This document shows, in pieces, positions 50,274-58,708 of a DNA stretch of 64,000 nucleotides. Numbering within the stretch: position 1 is the stretch's first letter; every line of letters starts with the position of its first letter. The position numbers and the translations under genes were made by a program. Below the pieces are notes generated by a model. It did not search any database. It saw nothing but the letters and a program-made list of their open reading frames with translations, and was not told where the DNA came from. The DNA is from Amycolatopsis albispora (GTDB lineage: Bacteria; Actinomycetota; Actinomycetes; Mycobacteriales; Pseudonocardiaceae). The stretch lies in assembly GCF_003312875.1 (NCBI RefSeq), contig NZ_CP015163.1:1550001-1614000 (forward strand), in the 5' to 3' direction.

Positions 50274-51280
50274 ACCCGCTGGTGCTGCCGTTCCTCGCCG
50301 CGGCGGCGTGCTTCCTGGTGTTCCTGGTCAGCTTCCTGCGTGACCGGCGCAGGCTGCGGCACGGCTTCTACCTGTTCTTCACCCTGGTGTTCCTCGCCGT
50401 GGGAGTGCTGATGGTGGTCGCCTCGGTGTCCGAGGACGCGGCCGCCGTCCTGCTGTTCGCGGGGCTCGCGCTGATCCCGCTGACCGTGCTGGCGCTCGGG
50501 ATCTTCCTGATCTGCAACGGAATCACCATGCTCCGGCGCGAAGGACGCCGACTGGCCAACCTGCTTTCGCTCGCCGCCGGGGTCGGCATCATCGCGTTCG
50601 TCCCGGTGAACTTCGCGGTCGGGCGGATCGGCTGGAAACCGCTGGAGGTGCTCACCATGACGGTGAACTCCCTGCTGTTCTACGTGTCGTTCCTGTTCGT
50701 CTGCTTCCTGCTGTACTCGATCGTCTACGGCCGGATCCGCAGCCGCCGCCGGGTGGACTTCGTCGTGGTGCTCGGCGCCGGGCTGCTCGGCGGCAACCGG
50801 GTTCCGCCGCTGCTGGCGGGCAGGCTGGACCGCGGCCGCCGCGCGTTCGACGCCGCCCGCGCCCGCGGTGCCGACCCGATGATCGTCACCTCCGGCGGGC
50901 AGGGGCCGGACGAGGACCTGCCCGAAGCCCGCGCCATGGCCGCGTACCTGGCCGAGCGCGGGGTGCCGCGCGAGAAGATCCTGCTGGAGGACCGGTCGCG
51001 GACCACCTGGGAGAACCTGACCTTCAGCAGGGACCTGATGACCACGCACCGGCCGGAGCACCGGTGCGTGGTCGTGACGAACAACTTCCACGTGCTGCGG
51101 GCCGCCCTGCTCGCGCGCAAGGCCAGGCTGAACGGCCAGGTGATCGGCGCGCCGACCGCCTGGTACTTCTGGCCCAGCGCCACCATCCGCGAGTTCATCG
51201 CGGTGTTCGCCGCGCACCGCGGGATCAACTTCACGGTGTGCGGGCTGATCGTGGTGTCGCACGTGCTCGGCGCGTTGTGA
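50270..51280 (+). CDS. YdcF/ElyC-family membrane protein
   Basis: 336 residues. Four to five transmembrane helices (~5-25, 32-50, 57-80, 97-115, 130-155) precede a DUF218 domain: VVVLGAGLLGGNRVPPLLAGRLDRG, VTSGGQGPDEDLPEARAMAAYL, EDRSRTTWENLTFSRDLM and VTNNFHVLRAALLARK. ElyC/SanA relatives affect envelope polymer and lipid-carrier metabolism. Pairing with a PAP2 phosphatase fits recycling of undecaprenyl phosphate. The start is the GTG that overlaps the previous stop. Confidence 0.85.
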   Translation: MNPLVLPFLAAAACFLVFLVSFLRDRRRLRHGFYLFFTLVFLAVGVLMVVASVSEDAAAVLLFAGLALIPLTVLALGIFLICNGITMLRREGRRLANLLSLAAGVGIIAFVPVNFAVGRIGWKPLEVLTMTVNSLLFYVSFLFVCFLLYSIVYGRIRSRRRVDFVVVLGAGLLGGNRVPPLLAGRLDRGRRAFDAARARGADPMIVTSGGQGPDEDLPEARAMAAYLAERGVPREKILLEDRSRTTWENLTFSRDLMTTHRPEHRCVVVTNNFHVLRAALLARKARLNGQVIGAPTAWYFWPSATIREFIAVFAAHRGINFTVCGLIVVSHVLGAL

Positions 51281-51335
51281 TCTCGGGGTCGAACGGACCA
51301 CACCGCGCGCGTGCCAGGTCGATTACGGTCATGGG

Positions 51336-51557
51336 GTGAGCGGCATCGGCAAGTGGAACCTGAGCGTCGGCGCCGTCCTGGTGGGGGCGGCCGTGGTGTG
51401 CTCCGTGCTGGACCTGATCTCGGCGGCGGTGGTCATCGGCATCCTGGGCATGCTCGGCGTCAGCGTCGCCGGTTACGACGCGCTCTACAACTGGGCGGAA
51501 CGCACCGAACTCCGCCGCCGCGGCGCCAAGGCCGGGCCGGACGGCGAATCCCGCTAG
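51336..51557 (+). CDS. Small membrane protein of unknown function
   Basis: 73 residues from a GTG. Two hydrophobic segments (SVGAVLVGAAVVCSVLDLI and AAVVIGILGMLGVSVAGYDALY) are followed by a charged tail (NWAERTELRRRGAKAGPDGESR). No family is recognised. Codon bias is normal. It ends 4 bp inside the convergent alcohol dehydrogenase. Confidence 0.55.
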   Translation: MSGIGKWNLSVGAVLVGAAVVCSVLDLISAAVVIGILGMLGVSVAGYDALYNWAERTELRRRGAKAGPDGESR

Positions 51558-52588
51558 TCCAAATCGGACAGATCGAGCACGAAGCGGTAGCGGACGTCGT
51601 TGCGGTCGAGGCGGTCGAGTGCCTCGCCCACCCTGGCCGACGGGAGGACTTCGACGTCGGCGGTGAGGCCGTGCGTGGCGCAGAAGCCGAGCATGCCGGC
51701 GGTCTCCCGGCGGCCGCCGCTGCCCGCGGAACTGAGCTTCTTGCGGCCGATGAGCAGATCGAGCGTCTCGACGGTGACCGGGCCGAGGTGCCCGAGCTGG
51801 CTGAGCGTGCCGTCCATGGCGACCAGCTTCAGGTACGGGCCGAGGTCGTGGGGCACCGGAACGGTGTCCAGCACGACGTCGAACCGGTCCCTGGCCGCCG
51901 CCAGTTCGCCGTCGTCGGCGGAGACGACGAAGTCGTGCGCGCCGAGGCGGGCCGCCTCGGCCGCGCGGTCCGCCGACCGGCTGACCACCGTGGTTTCCGC
52001 GCCGAGTGCCACGGCGAACTTGACCGCGAGATGGCCGAGGCCGCCCAGCCCGCACACCGCGACCCGGGTGCCCGGCCCGGCGCCGAGCGCGCGCAGCGGT
52101 TCCCACACCGTGATCCCGGCGCACATCAGCGGTGCCGTGGCGGCGGGGTCGAGCCCGGCGGGCAGCCGGTAGGCGAACCGGTCGCGGACGACGTACTCGC
52201 GTGAATAGCCGCCGAGGGTGGGGGTCCCGTCGTGGCGGTCCGTGCCGCCGTAGGTCAGCGTCGGGAACTCGCGGCAGAAGTTCTCCTGGCCCGCCGCGCA
52301 CGGGGCGCACTCGCCGCACGAGTCGACGATGTTGCCGACGGCGACGCGGTCACCGGGGCGGAAGCCGGTCACGTCCGGCCCGGTCTCGGTCACCACGCCG
52401 GTGAACTCGTGGCCGGGCACCAGCAGGCCGTCGCCGTGCGCCCGGATGGCGTGCAGGTCGGTGTGGCAGACCCCGCAGTGGTCCACGCGCACCGCGAGGT
52501 CGTCGCGACGCAGGTCGCGGCGGGGGAGCGAAGTCCGGCGCAGGGTGGTGCCGGGGCCCTGGGCCCGCCAGCCGGTGGTGGTTCTCAT
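51554..52588 (-). CDS. NAD(P)-dependent zinc alcohol dehydrogenase (CAD-like)
   Basis: 344 residues, MDR family. DHCGVCHTDLH and VPGHEFTGVV hold the catalytic zinc. DSCGECAPCAAGQENFC holds the structural zinc (four Cys). GLGGLGHLAVKFA is the cofactor motif, with VVSRSADR favouring NADP(H). The MCAGITVWEPLRALG loop is typical of the cinnamyl alcohol dehydrogenase/YahK group of broad aldehyde reductases. It is divergent from a TetR gene, with twin operators between them. Confidence 0.9.
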   Translation of the reverse strand: MRTTTGWRAQGPGTTLRRTSLPRRDLRRDDLAVRVDHCGVCHTDLHAIRAHGDGLLVPGHEFTGVVTETGPDVTGFRPGDRVAVGNIVDSCGECAPCAAGQENFCREFPTLTYGGTDRHDGTPTLGGYSREYVVRDRFAYRLPAGLDPAATAPLMCAGITVWEPLRALGAGPGTRVAVCGLGGLGHLAVKFAVALGAETTVVSRSADRAAEAARLGAHDFVVSADDGELAAARDRFDVVLDTVPVPHDLGPYLKLVAMDGTLSQLGHLGPVTVETLDLLIGRKKLSSAGSGGRRETAGMLGFCATHGLTADVEVLPSARVGEALDRLDRNDVRYRFVLDLSDLD

Positions 52589-52604
52589 GCCGCTCCTCAG
52601 AATA

Positions 52605-52672
52605 AACAGACTGTTCGGTCTATCTCAGCGTAACCGGGGGCGGCCGGAAAGCCAACCGACTGGTCTGTCTCT
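52605..52672. promoter_or_regulatory. Twin TetR-type operators between the alcohol dehydrogenase and tetR
   Basis: Two 19-bp sites in the same orientation: AACAGACTGTTCGGTCTAT (52605-52623) and AACCGACTGGTCTGTCTCT (52654-52672), identical at 15 of 19 positions. Each has dyad symmetry (AGAC-N6-GTCT; GAC-N6-GTC). One lies next to each gene start, so one repressor could control both directions. Confidence 0.7.
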
Positions 52673-52683
52673 AAGCTGGGGCG

Positions 52684-53271
52684 GTGTCCGACCAGCAGCT
52701 GACCGCCAGGGGCGCGGCGACCAAGCAGCGCATCATCGACGTCGCCACCCGTGAGTTCGCCGAGCACGGCATCGCCGGCGCGCGCGTCGAACGGATCGTC
52801 GCCGCGGCACGCACCAACAAGGCCCAGCTCTACGGCTACTTCGGCAGCAAGGAGGGGCTGTTCGACGCGATCTTCGCCGGTTCGCTCGAGCGGATCGTCA
52901 ACGTGGTGCCCATCGACGCCGCGGACCTGGCGGACTGGGCGGTCCGGCTCTACGACGAGTACCTCCGCCGCCCCGACCTCATCCGGCTCGCCACCTGGGC
53001 CCGCCTCGAGCGGCGGCCCAGCGGCCACCTCGTCGACGACAACGAGCGCCTCGACGACGGCAAACTGCGTGCCATCGCCGAGGCGCAGGCCGCCGGACTG
53101 GTCCGGCGGGGCGAGCCGTTCGACCTGATGGCGATGGTCATCGCCATGTCCATGGCCTGGTCGCCGGTCAGCAACGTCTACGCGGCCACCGCCGACGAGC
53201 CCGACGGCGTTCACGACCGCCGCCGGGCGCTGCTGCGGGAAAGCGTCCGCCGCGCGGTGGCCCCGGACTGA
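52684..53271 (+). CDS. TetR-family transcriptional regulator
   Basis: 195 residues. The HTH is TKQRIIDVATREFAEHGIAGARVERIVAAARTNKAQLYGYFGSKEGLFDAIF. The C-terminal domain is of the TetR_C type. GTG 52684 lies 11 bp after the proximal operator. It probably represses itself and the divergent alcohol dehydrogenase, responding to an aldehyde or alcohol. It ends 4 bp from the convergent isochorismatase gene. Confidence 0.9.
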   Translation: MSDQQLTARGAATKQRIIDVATREFAEHGIAGARVERIVAAARTNKAQLYGYFGSKEGLFDAIFAGSLERIVNVVPIDAADLADWAVRLYDEYLRRPDLIRLATWARLERRPSGHLVDDNERLDDGKLRAIAEAQAAGLVRRGEPFDLMAMVIAMSMAWSPVSNVYAATADEPDGVHDRRRALLRESVRRAVAPD

Positions 53272-53275
53272 GCCG

Positions 53276-53911
53276 TTACGCGGAGAAGGCCGCCCGTCCC
53301 TGGGTGGCCGACGTGCCGAGGTCGCTCTTGGGCAGCGGCTCGCCCGCGCGCACGGCGGCGGCCCAGGCATCGGTGGTGGCGACCGCGGCGAAGTTCGAGT
53401 TGAACAACACGAGCAGCGTCTCGTGGACCTGCTGGGCGGAGGCCTTCCCGGCGTCGTTGGCGAGGTGGATCGCGCCGGTGGCGTCGGACAGCAGTTCGGC
53501 GGACAGGCCTAGGGCCTCGGCCGAGACGGCGGTCGCGATGTCGCAGTTGTTCGTCATGTAACCGACGATCGTCACGGTGTCGACCTGCTGCCCGGCCAGC
53601 CAGTCCGCCACCTCGGTGCCGGTGAACACGCTGGAACTGCCCTTCGTGACACGCAGCCAGGACGGCTTGGCGCGCTTCTCGATCTCCGGGTGGAGTTCCC
53701 AGCCCGGCGAGCCCGCGGCGAACAGCGGCGCGTCCTCGGGCAGCTCGTGCTGGACCACGACAACCGGCAGGCCCTGCTCCTCGGCCAGGTCGATCGCGCG
53801 GGCGATGTTCGCCAGCGACTGGTCGCGGGGCGGGTACTGGACTTCGAGCACGCCGTCGAAGTACTCCTGCTGGACGTCGACAACGATCAGGGCGCGGCGC
53901 GGTGTGGCCAT
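53276..53911 (-). CDS. Isochorismatase-family cysteine hydrolase
   Basis: 211 residues. The catalytic triad Asp12 (LIVVDVQ), Lys in RVTKGSSSVF and Cys in VGYMTNNCDIATA is intact, with the cis-peptide region just before the Cys. The family hydrolyses amides or enol ethers (nicotinamidase, N-carbamoylsarcosine amidase and others); this one has no clear specificity. ATG 53911. It is divergent from a GlxA-type regulator, which commonly controls such hydrolases. Confidence 0.87.
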   Translation of the reverse strand: MATPRRALIVVDVQQEYFDGVLEVQYPPRDQSLANIARAIDLAEEQGLPVVVVQHELPEDAPLFAAGSPGWELHPEIEKRAKPSWLRVTKGSSSVFTGTEVADWLAGQQVDTVTIVGYMTNNCDIATAVSAEALGLSAELLSDATGAIHLANDAGKASAQQVHETLLVLFNSNFAAVATTDAWAAAVRAGEPLPKSDLGTSATQGRAAFSA

Positions 53912-54016
53912 GGTGCGGATTTCCTTTGCTGGATCGGATTGGTACCTCCATCCTCCGGGCCCCGGCCGCGTACAGTGAGTGGCACAGAAGACGACTTTCG
54001 ATGGATTTGGGACAGC

Positions 54017-54976
54017 ATGCGGATCGCCATTCACGCCTTCGACGGCATCACGATGTTCCACCTCTCCGCGCCCCTGCTCGTCTTCGGTGAGGTCCGCAGG
54101 CAGGGGCTCGCGCCGGACTGGGAGACCACCATCTGGTCGGACGACCGGCGCGCGGTGCGCACCGAGGAAGGCGCCGTCATCGACGATCTCGCCGGACGCG
54201 AAGCCACGGCGTCGGCCGACCTGCTGGTGTTTCCCTCGTGGCACACCGACTTGCGTCCGGCGGAGGGCGACCTGCTCGACGTGATCCGGTCCGCGCACGG
54301 CCGCGGTGCCCGGATCGCGGGTCTCTGCCTGGGTGCCTTCCCGGTCGCCGACAGCAGCTTGCTCGACGGGCGCAGCGCGGTGACCCACTGGGGCGCGTCG
54401 AGCGACCTCGCGCGGCGCCGGCCCGCGGTGGAGGTCAATCCCGACGCGCTGTACGTCGACCACGGTGACGTGCTCACCTCAGCGGGCACGGCGTCCGCGA
54501 TCGACGCCTGCCTCCACCTGCTCCGCGCGCGGGCAGGCACCGACGTCGCGGCGCGGGTCGCGCGGCACCTCGTGGTCGCGCCTCATCGCGACGGCGGCCA
54601 GGCGCAGTACGTCGACCGGCCGGTGCCCGAGCCGGACGCCAGCACCCCGCTCGGCCCCACGATCGACTGGGCGCTGGCGAACCTCGACCGTCCGCTCCCC
54701 GTGGAGGATCTCGCCGAGCACGCCGGGATGAGCAGGCGGAACTTCACCCGCCGGTTCATCGAGGTGATGGGCTCTACCCCGGCCCGATGGGTGCTCGCGC
54801 GCCGGCTCGACGAGTCGCGCCGCCTGCTGGAGACCACCACGTGGTCCATCGAACGGGTCGCGCGCACCTGCGGGTTCGGCAGCGTGGTGACCTTCCGGCA
54901 GAACTTCGTCGCCGCCTACGCGACCACGCCGACGTCCTACCGGCACCGGTTCACCGCACCCGCGCTCAGCCGGTGA
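54017..54976 (+). CDS. GlxA-family transcriptional regulator (DJ-1/PfpI + AraC HTH)
   Basis: 319 residues. Residues ~1-165 are a DJ-1/PfpI amidotransferase-like domain with the nucleophile-elbow cysteine in IAGLCLGAFPVA. Residues ~215-310 are an AraC double HTH (RPLPVEDLAEHAGMSRRNFTRRFIEVMGSTPARWVLARRLDESRRLLETTTWSIERVARTCGFGS). GlxA-type proteins sense amine or amino-acid-related compounds. ATG 54017. It is divergent from the isochorismatase (105 bp) and overlaps the convergent MFS gene by 11 bp. Confidence 0.9.
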   Translation: MRIAIHAFDGITMFHLSAPLLVFGEVRRQGLAPDWETTIWSDDRRAVRTEEGAVIDDLAGREATASADLLVFPSWHTDLRPAEGDLLDVIRSAHGRGARIAGLCLGAFPVADSSLLDGRSAVTHWGASSDLARRRPAVEVNPDALYVDHGDVLTSAGTASAIDACLHLLRARAGTDVAARVARHLVVAPHRDGGQAQYVDRPVPEPDASTPLGPTIDWALANLDRPLPVEDLAEHAGMSRRNFTRRFIEVMGSTPARWVLARRLDESRRLLETTTWSIERVARTCGFGSVVTFRQNFVAAYATTPTSYRHRFTAPALSR

Positions 54977-56420
54977 GCACGGGCCGCTTCTCGCGCACCA
55001 GGCCGTACATGGCCGCCGAAACCAGCATGATGCCGCCCGCCACCCAGGTCGCGACGGCCCAGTCGCCCGTGGCGTCCCGCAGCACACCGCTGACGACCGG
55101 GCTGGCCACCGCGCCGATCTCGGAGACCAGGTTGAGCATGCCGAAGGCCGACCCGCGCTGCTTCTCCGGCACCAGGTCGCCGGTGATGCCCTGGGCGATC
55201 GGCTGCAGCGCGTTGAAGAACAGCCCGGAGCAGAACAGGATCAGCCCGAGCAGCAGCAGCGACGGCTCGCTGCCGCCGCTGATCGACAGCGCGAACACAA
55301 ACACCAGCAGCGAATACACCACACTGAACACGATCAGCAGCGGCTTGCGGCCCACGCCGCGACGCAGGGCCCGGTCCGCGAGCCAGCCGCCGACCGGGAA
55401 GCCGATGATGCCCGCGCCCGCGTTGAACGCGGCGGTGAGCGCCGCGGCCAGCAGCGAGCTGTCGGCCGCCTCCCGCACGATCTCGACCGACCAGAAGCTG
55501 AAGAACCACAGGTTCCACAGGATCGCGATGTAGGCCACGTAGATGATGACGATGTCGCGACCGAGCAAAGTGGACGCTTCGGGGGTGCGCCGGATCCTGG
55601 CCACGATCACGCCGATCACCAGCACCGCGAGCAGGCCGGAGCCGATCGCGGTGCCCCAGGTCGGCCAGCGCAGCTCGTCGGCGAGGATGAACAGCCCGAG
55701 CACCGCGACCAGCAGCGGCGCCGACACCGCGAGCAGGCGCAGCAAGGGCGGTCCCAGCCGGAGCGCGCCGCCGAGGTGCCGGTGGAAGAAGTACCAGCAC
55801 GCCAGCGCCACCAGCACCGAAACCGCCGCGAACACCAGGAACGGCATCCGCCACGAGCCGATCCCCATGCCGAGCGAGGCACCCCAGTCGATCAGCAGCG
55901 GGGTGCAGATCAGGCCGAGCGTGAGCCCGATGGACAGCCCGGAGATCACCACGCCGAGGCCGAGCGTCCGTTTCGCCGGCGGCGTGTGGTTGAGGATCAG
56001 CGTGCGGTCGTTCGAGTAGAACACGCCCTCGCCGAGCCCGGTGAGCACGCGGGCGCCGACAAAGGCGATGAGCCCCACGACGATGCCGGACACCGCGGTC
56101 ATCACGGCCGCCCACAGCAGCGACAGCACGATCATCTCGCGATGCCCGAACCGGTCGCCGAGCCGCCCGCCCGGGTACTGCGTGAGCATGTAGCCGGTGA
56201 AGAACAGGGAGCCGACGAGCCCGCCCAGTGCGCGCGGATCGCTGGCCTCGCCGATGAAGCCGACCTTGTTCTCGATCATCCAGCTGATCACCGGGCCGGT
56301 CAGCGTGCGGTCGGCGTAACTGACGATCCAGCCGAGCAGCAGGACCAGCCAGAGTGCCCGGTACGGCTTGCGCGGCGCGTCGTCCGTGGACAGGAACGTG
56401 GTCGGCTCTGACCGTGTCAT
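54966..56420 (-). CDS. MFS transporter (anion:cation symporter-like)
   Basis: 484 residues with 12 transmembrane helices. The loop 2-3 motif GGRLGDRFGHREM is the MFS signature A, and WIVSYADRTLTGPVISWMIE resembles the D-R start of ACS-type organic-anion transporters. It probably imports an aromatic or carboxylate substrate. It is divergent from the Rieske oxygenase and shares its control region with the TTTCACCAGGTGAAA palindrome, so it most likely brings in the oxygenase substrate. ATG 56420 is likely; GTG 56438 is in frame. Confidence 0.87.
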   Translation of the reverse strand: MTRSEPTTFLSTDDAPRKPYRALWLVLLLGWIVSYADRTLTGPVISWMIENKVGFIGEASDPRALGGLVGSLFFTGYMLTQYPGGRLGDRFGHREMIVLSLLWAAVMTAVSGIVVGLIAFVGARVLTGLGEGVFYSNDRTLILNHTPPAKRTLGLGVVISGLSIGLTLGLICTPLLIDWGASLGMGIGSWRMPFLVFAAVSVLVALACWYFFHRHLGGALRLGPPLLRLLAVSAPLLVAVLGLFILADELRWPTWGTAIGSGLLAVLVIGVIVARIRRTPEASTLLGRDIVIIYVAYIAILWNLWFFSFWSVEIVREAADSSLLAAALTAAFNAGAGIIGFPVGGWLADRALRRGVGRKPLLIVFSVVYSLLVFVFALSISGGSEPSLLLLGLILFCSGLFFNALQPIAQGITGDLVPEKQRGSAFGMLNLVSEIGAVASPVVSGVLRDATGDWAVATWVAGGIMLVSAAMYGLVREKRPVLTG

Positions 56421-56577
56421 GCGCCAGGAGCTAACCACAGATCACCCGGCCCGCCTGCCCGGCATTCCGGTGATCGGAACGCGGGAAAGCCTTTCACCAG
56501 GTGAAAACCGCCGTGGTCCCCGGAAGCCGGGGACCGCACAGTGCGGATACCCACCACGCAGCGAAGGAGCCGAGTCG
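56421..56577. promoter_or_regulatory. Divergent control region with a perfect palindrome at 56492-56506
   Basis: TTTCACCAGGTGAAA (7-bp arms around a central A) lies between the MFS and Rieske genes, 72 bp from each start. It is the right size for an IclR-type dimer site; the IclR gene sits at the end of the Rieske operon. GAAGGAG (56563-56569) is the oxygenase ribosome binding site. Confidence 0.65.
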
Positions 56578-57621
56578 ATGACGACCGCCGCCCGGAACCA
56601 GTGGTACGTGGCCGCCTACTCCGCCGAGGTCGGCCGCGAACTGCTCGGCAGGACCATCTGCGACGAGCCGATCGTGTTCTACCGCACGGAAAGCGGCGAG
56701 GCCGTCGCGCTGGCCGACCGCTGCGTGCACCGGCGGTACCCGCTGTCGGAGAGCAGGCTCGACGGCGACACCATCGTGTGCGGTTACCACGGTTTCACCT
56801 ACGACAAGTCCGGCACGTGCGTGTTCGTACCGGGGCAGAAACGCGTTCCGCGCACCGCGCGGGTGCCCGGTTATCCGCTGGTCGAGCAGGACTCGTTCGT
56901 CTGGGTCTGGATCGGTGACCGGGAACTGGCCGACCCGGCGCGCATCCCGCGCGCGCCGTGGTTCGCCGATCCCGCCTACACCACCGTGCGCGGGCTGGAA
57001 CCGCTCGCGGCGCGCTACGAGCTGCTCGTGGACAACCTGATGGACCTTTCCCACGAGACCTACCTGCACGGCGGGTACATCGGCACGCCGGAGGTGGCGA
57101 ACACGCCGATCACCACCGAGGTGGACGAGGAGAACGAGGTCATCTACGTCAGCAGGCACATGGACGACGCGGAATGCCCGTCGTTCTACGCCGAGTCGAC
57201 CGGCCTGCGTGGCCGGATCACCCGCTGGCAGGACATCGAATACCACCCGCCGTGCCTGTACCTGCTGCACAGCCGGATCGCGCCGGTCGGTTCGGTGCCG
57301 GAGCCCGACGGGTCCGATCCGGACGCCTTCCACGTCGAGGTCGGCTACGCCATCACCCCGGAAACCGCCCACTCGACGCACGACTTCTGGTTCGTGGCCA
57401 GGGATTTCGCGCTGGACGACCAGAACGTGTCGGACTTCCTGGCGAAGAGCAACCGCACGGTGGTGCTGCAGGACGTCACCGCGCTGGACATCCTGGAGCA
57501 GGTCATCCAGCGCGAACCCGATGGCTACCAGGAACTGTCGATCAACATCGACACCGGCGGGCTCGCCGCGCGCCGGTTCCTCAAGCGCATGGTCGAACGC
57601 GGCACCGCGGTGCGCACATGA
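56578..57621 (+). CDS. Rieske-type aromatic oxygenase, VanA-like
   Basis: 347 residues, the VanA length. The Rieske 2Fe-2S ligands are Cys49, His51, Cys68 and His71 (DRCVHRRYPL; VCGYHGFTYD). The mononuclear iron site begins with ELLVDNLMDLSHETYLH (Asp/His-x4-His). VanA relatives O-demethylate vanillate or hydroxylate similar aromatics. A VanB-like reductase follows after a 57-residue gene, and an MFS carrier is divergent. The substrate is unproven. Confidence 0.87.
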   Translation: MTTAARNQWYVAAYSAEVGRELLGRTICDEPIVFYRTESGEAVALADRCVHRRYPLSESRLDGDTIVCGYHGFTYDKSGTCVFVPGQKRVPRTARVPGYPLVEQDSFVWVWIGDRELADPARIPRAPWFADPAYTTVRGLEPLAARYELLVDNLMDLSHETYLHGGYIGTPEVANTPITTEVDEENEVIYVSRHMDDAECPSFYAESTGLRGRITRWQDIEYHPPCLYLLHSRIAPVGSVPEPDGSDPDAFHVEVGYAITPETAHSTHDFWFVARDFALDDQNVSDFLAKSNRTVVLQDVTALDILEQVIQREPDGYQELSINIDTGGLAARRFLKRMVERGTAVRT

Positions 57622-57791
57622 CCGCGGTGCTGCGGGGCGACTCCGTCCACCGCATCCACTGGGTGCTCGGCACCGACCGGCTGCGCGCGGTCTGCCACTG
57701 CGGTGCCGAGCGGGAGTTCGAAGATCCGGTGGTGCTGTGGGACTGGCTGCTCGCCCATCCGGACGGCCATCGGCCGGAGGGACAGCGATGA
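57618..57791 (+). CDS. 57-residue protein between Rieske oxygenase and reductase
   Basis: A complete small gene with ATGA overlaps at both ends: its ATG (57618) overlaps the oxygenase TGA, and its TGA overlaps the reductase ATG (57788). The protein (MTAVLRGDSVHRIHWVLGTD...VCHCGAEREFEDPVVLWDWLLAHPDGH) has one Cys-His-Cys-Gly and two His-rich spots, which could bind a metal ion, and looks folded rather than random. No known family is recognised. Tight coupling suggests an accessory or assembly role for the oxygenase complex. Confidence 0.7.
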   Translation: MTAVLRGDSVHRIHWVLGTDRLRAVCHCGAEREFEDPVVLWDWLLAHPDGHRPEGQR

Positions 57792-58696
57792 CCGGCCTGG
57801 TGGTGGCACGCAAGGAAAAGCTCGCCGAGGACGTGGCCGGGCTGACGCTGCGCGACCCCTCGGGGGCGCCGGTGCCCGCGTGGACGCCCGGCGCGCACAT
57901 CGACCTGTGCCTGCCCGGCGGCCTGGAGCGGCAGTACTCGCTGTGCGGGGATCCCGCCGACCGCTCGGCGTGGTCGATCGCCGTGCTGTGTGAACCCGAC
58001 TCCCGGGGCGGCTCGGCGTTTGTCCACAACGGACTGTCCGAAGGCGACGTCGTGCGCGTCCGGGGGCCGCGCAACAACTTCCCGCTCGTCCCGGCTTCGC
58101 GGTACCTCTTCGTGGCGGGCGGCATCGGGATCACGCCGATCGTGCCCATGGTCGCCGAAGCCGACGCGCGTGGTGCGGACTGGCGGCTCTGCTACGGCGG
58201 GCGCACCCGCGCGTCGATGGCGTTCGCGGGCGAACTGACCGCCAAGTACGGCGACCGGGTGACCGTGTTGCCGCAGGACGAGCACGGCCTGCTCCCGCTC
58301 GACACGCTGCTCGACAGCACCGCGGCGGTCTACTGCTGTGGACCCGAGGCGCTGATCCAGGCGGTCGAAGCCCGGTGCGCCGGCGTGCACGTCGAGCGCT
58401 TCACGCCGAAGCAGGACACCGGAGAGCGCACGGCCTTCGAGGTCGAACTGGCGAACTCCGGGCGCACCCTGCACGTGCCCGCGGACCGGTCGATCCTCGA
58501 GACGGTCGAAGCGGCGGGCGTGCCCGTGTTGTCGTCCTGCCGGGAAGGCACCTGCGGCACGTGCGAGACCGAGGTGCTCGGTGGCACCCCCGACCACCGC
58601 GATTCGCTGCTCACCGAGGCGGAACGCGCCTCCGGTGAGACGATGATGATCTGCGTGTCGCGGTCGTGCGGGCCGCGGCTGGTGCTCGAGTTGTAG
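57788..58696 (+). CDS. VanB-like flavin/2Fe-2S oxygenase reductase
   Basis: 302 residues. The order is FMN domain (WTPGAHIDLCLPGGLERQYSLCG), NAD(H) domain (FVAGGIGITPIVPMV; CCGPEAL) and C-terminal plant-type ferredoxin (SCREGTCGTCETEVLGG plus MICVSRS), as in VanB and phthalate dioxygenase reductase. It passes electrons from NAD(P)H to the Rieske oxygenase. The 57-residue gene overlaps its start. 12 bp separate it from the IclR gene. Confidence 0.9.
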   Translation: MTGLVVARKEKLAEDVAGLTLRDPSGAPVPAWTPGAHIDLCLPGGLERQYSLCGDPADRSAWSIAVLCEPDSRGGSAFVHNGLSEGDVVRVRGPRNNFPLVPASRYLFVAGGIGITPIVPMVAEADARGADWRLCYGGRTRASMAFAGELTAKYGDRVTVLPQDEHGLLPLDTLLDSTAAVYCCGPEALIQAVEARCAGVHVERFTPKQDTGERTAFEVELANSGRTLHVPADRSILETVEAAGVPVLSSCREGTCGTCETEVLGGTPDHRDSLLTEAERASGETMMICVSRSCGPRLVLEL

Positions 58697-58708
58697 ACGG
58701 GAAGGGCG

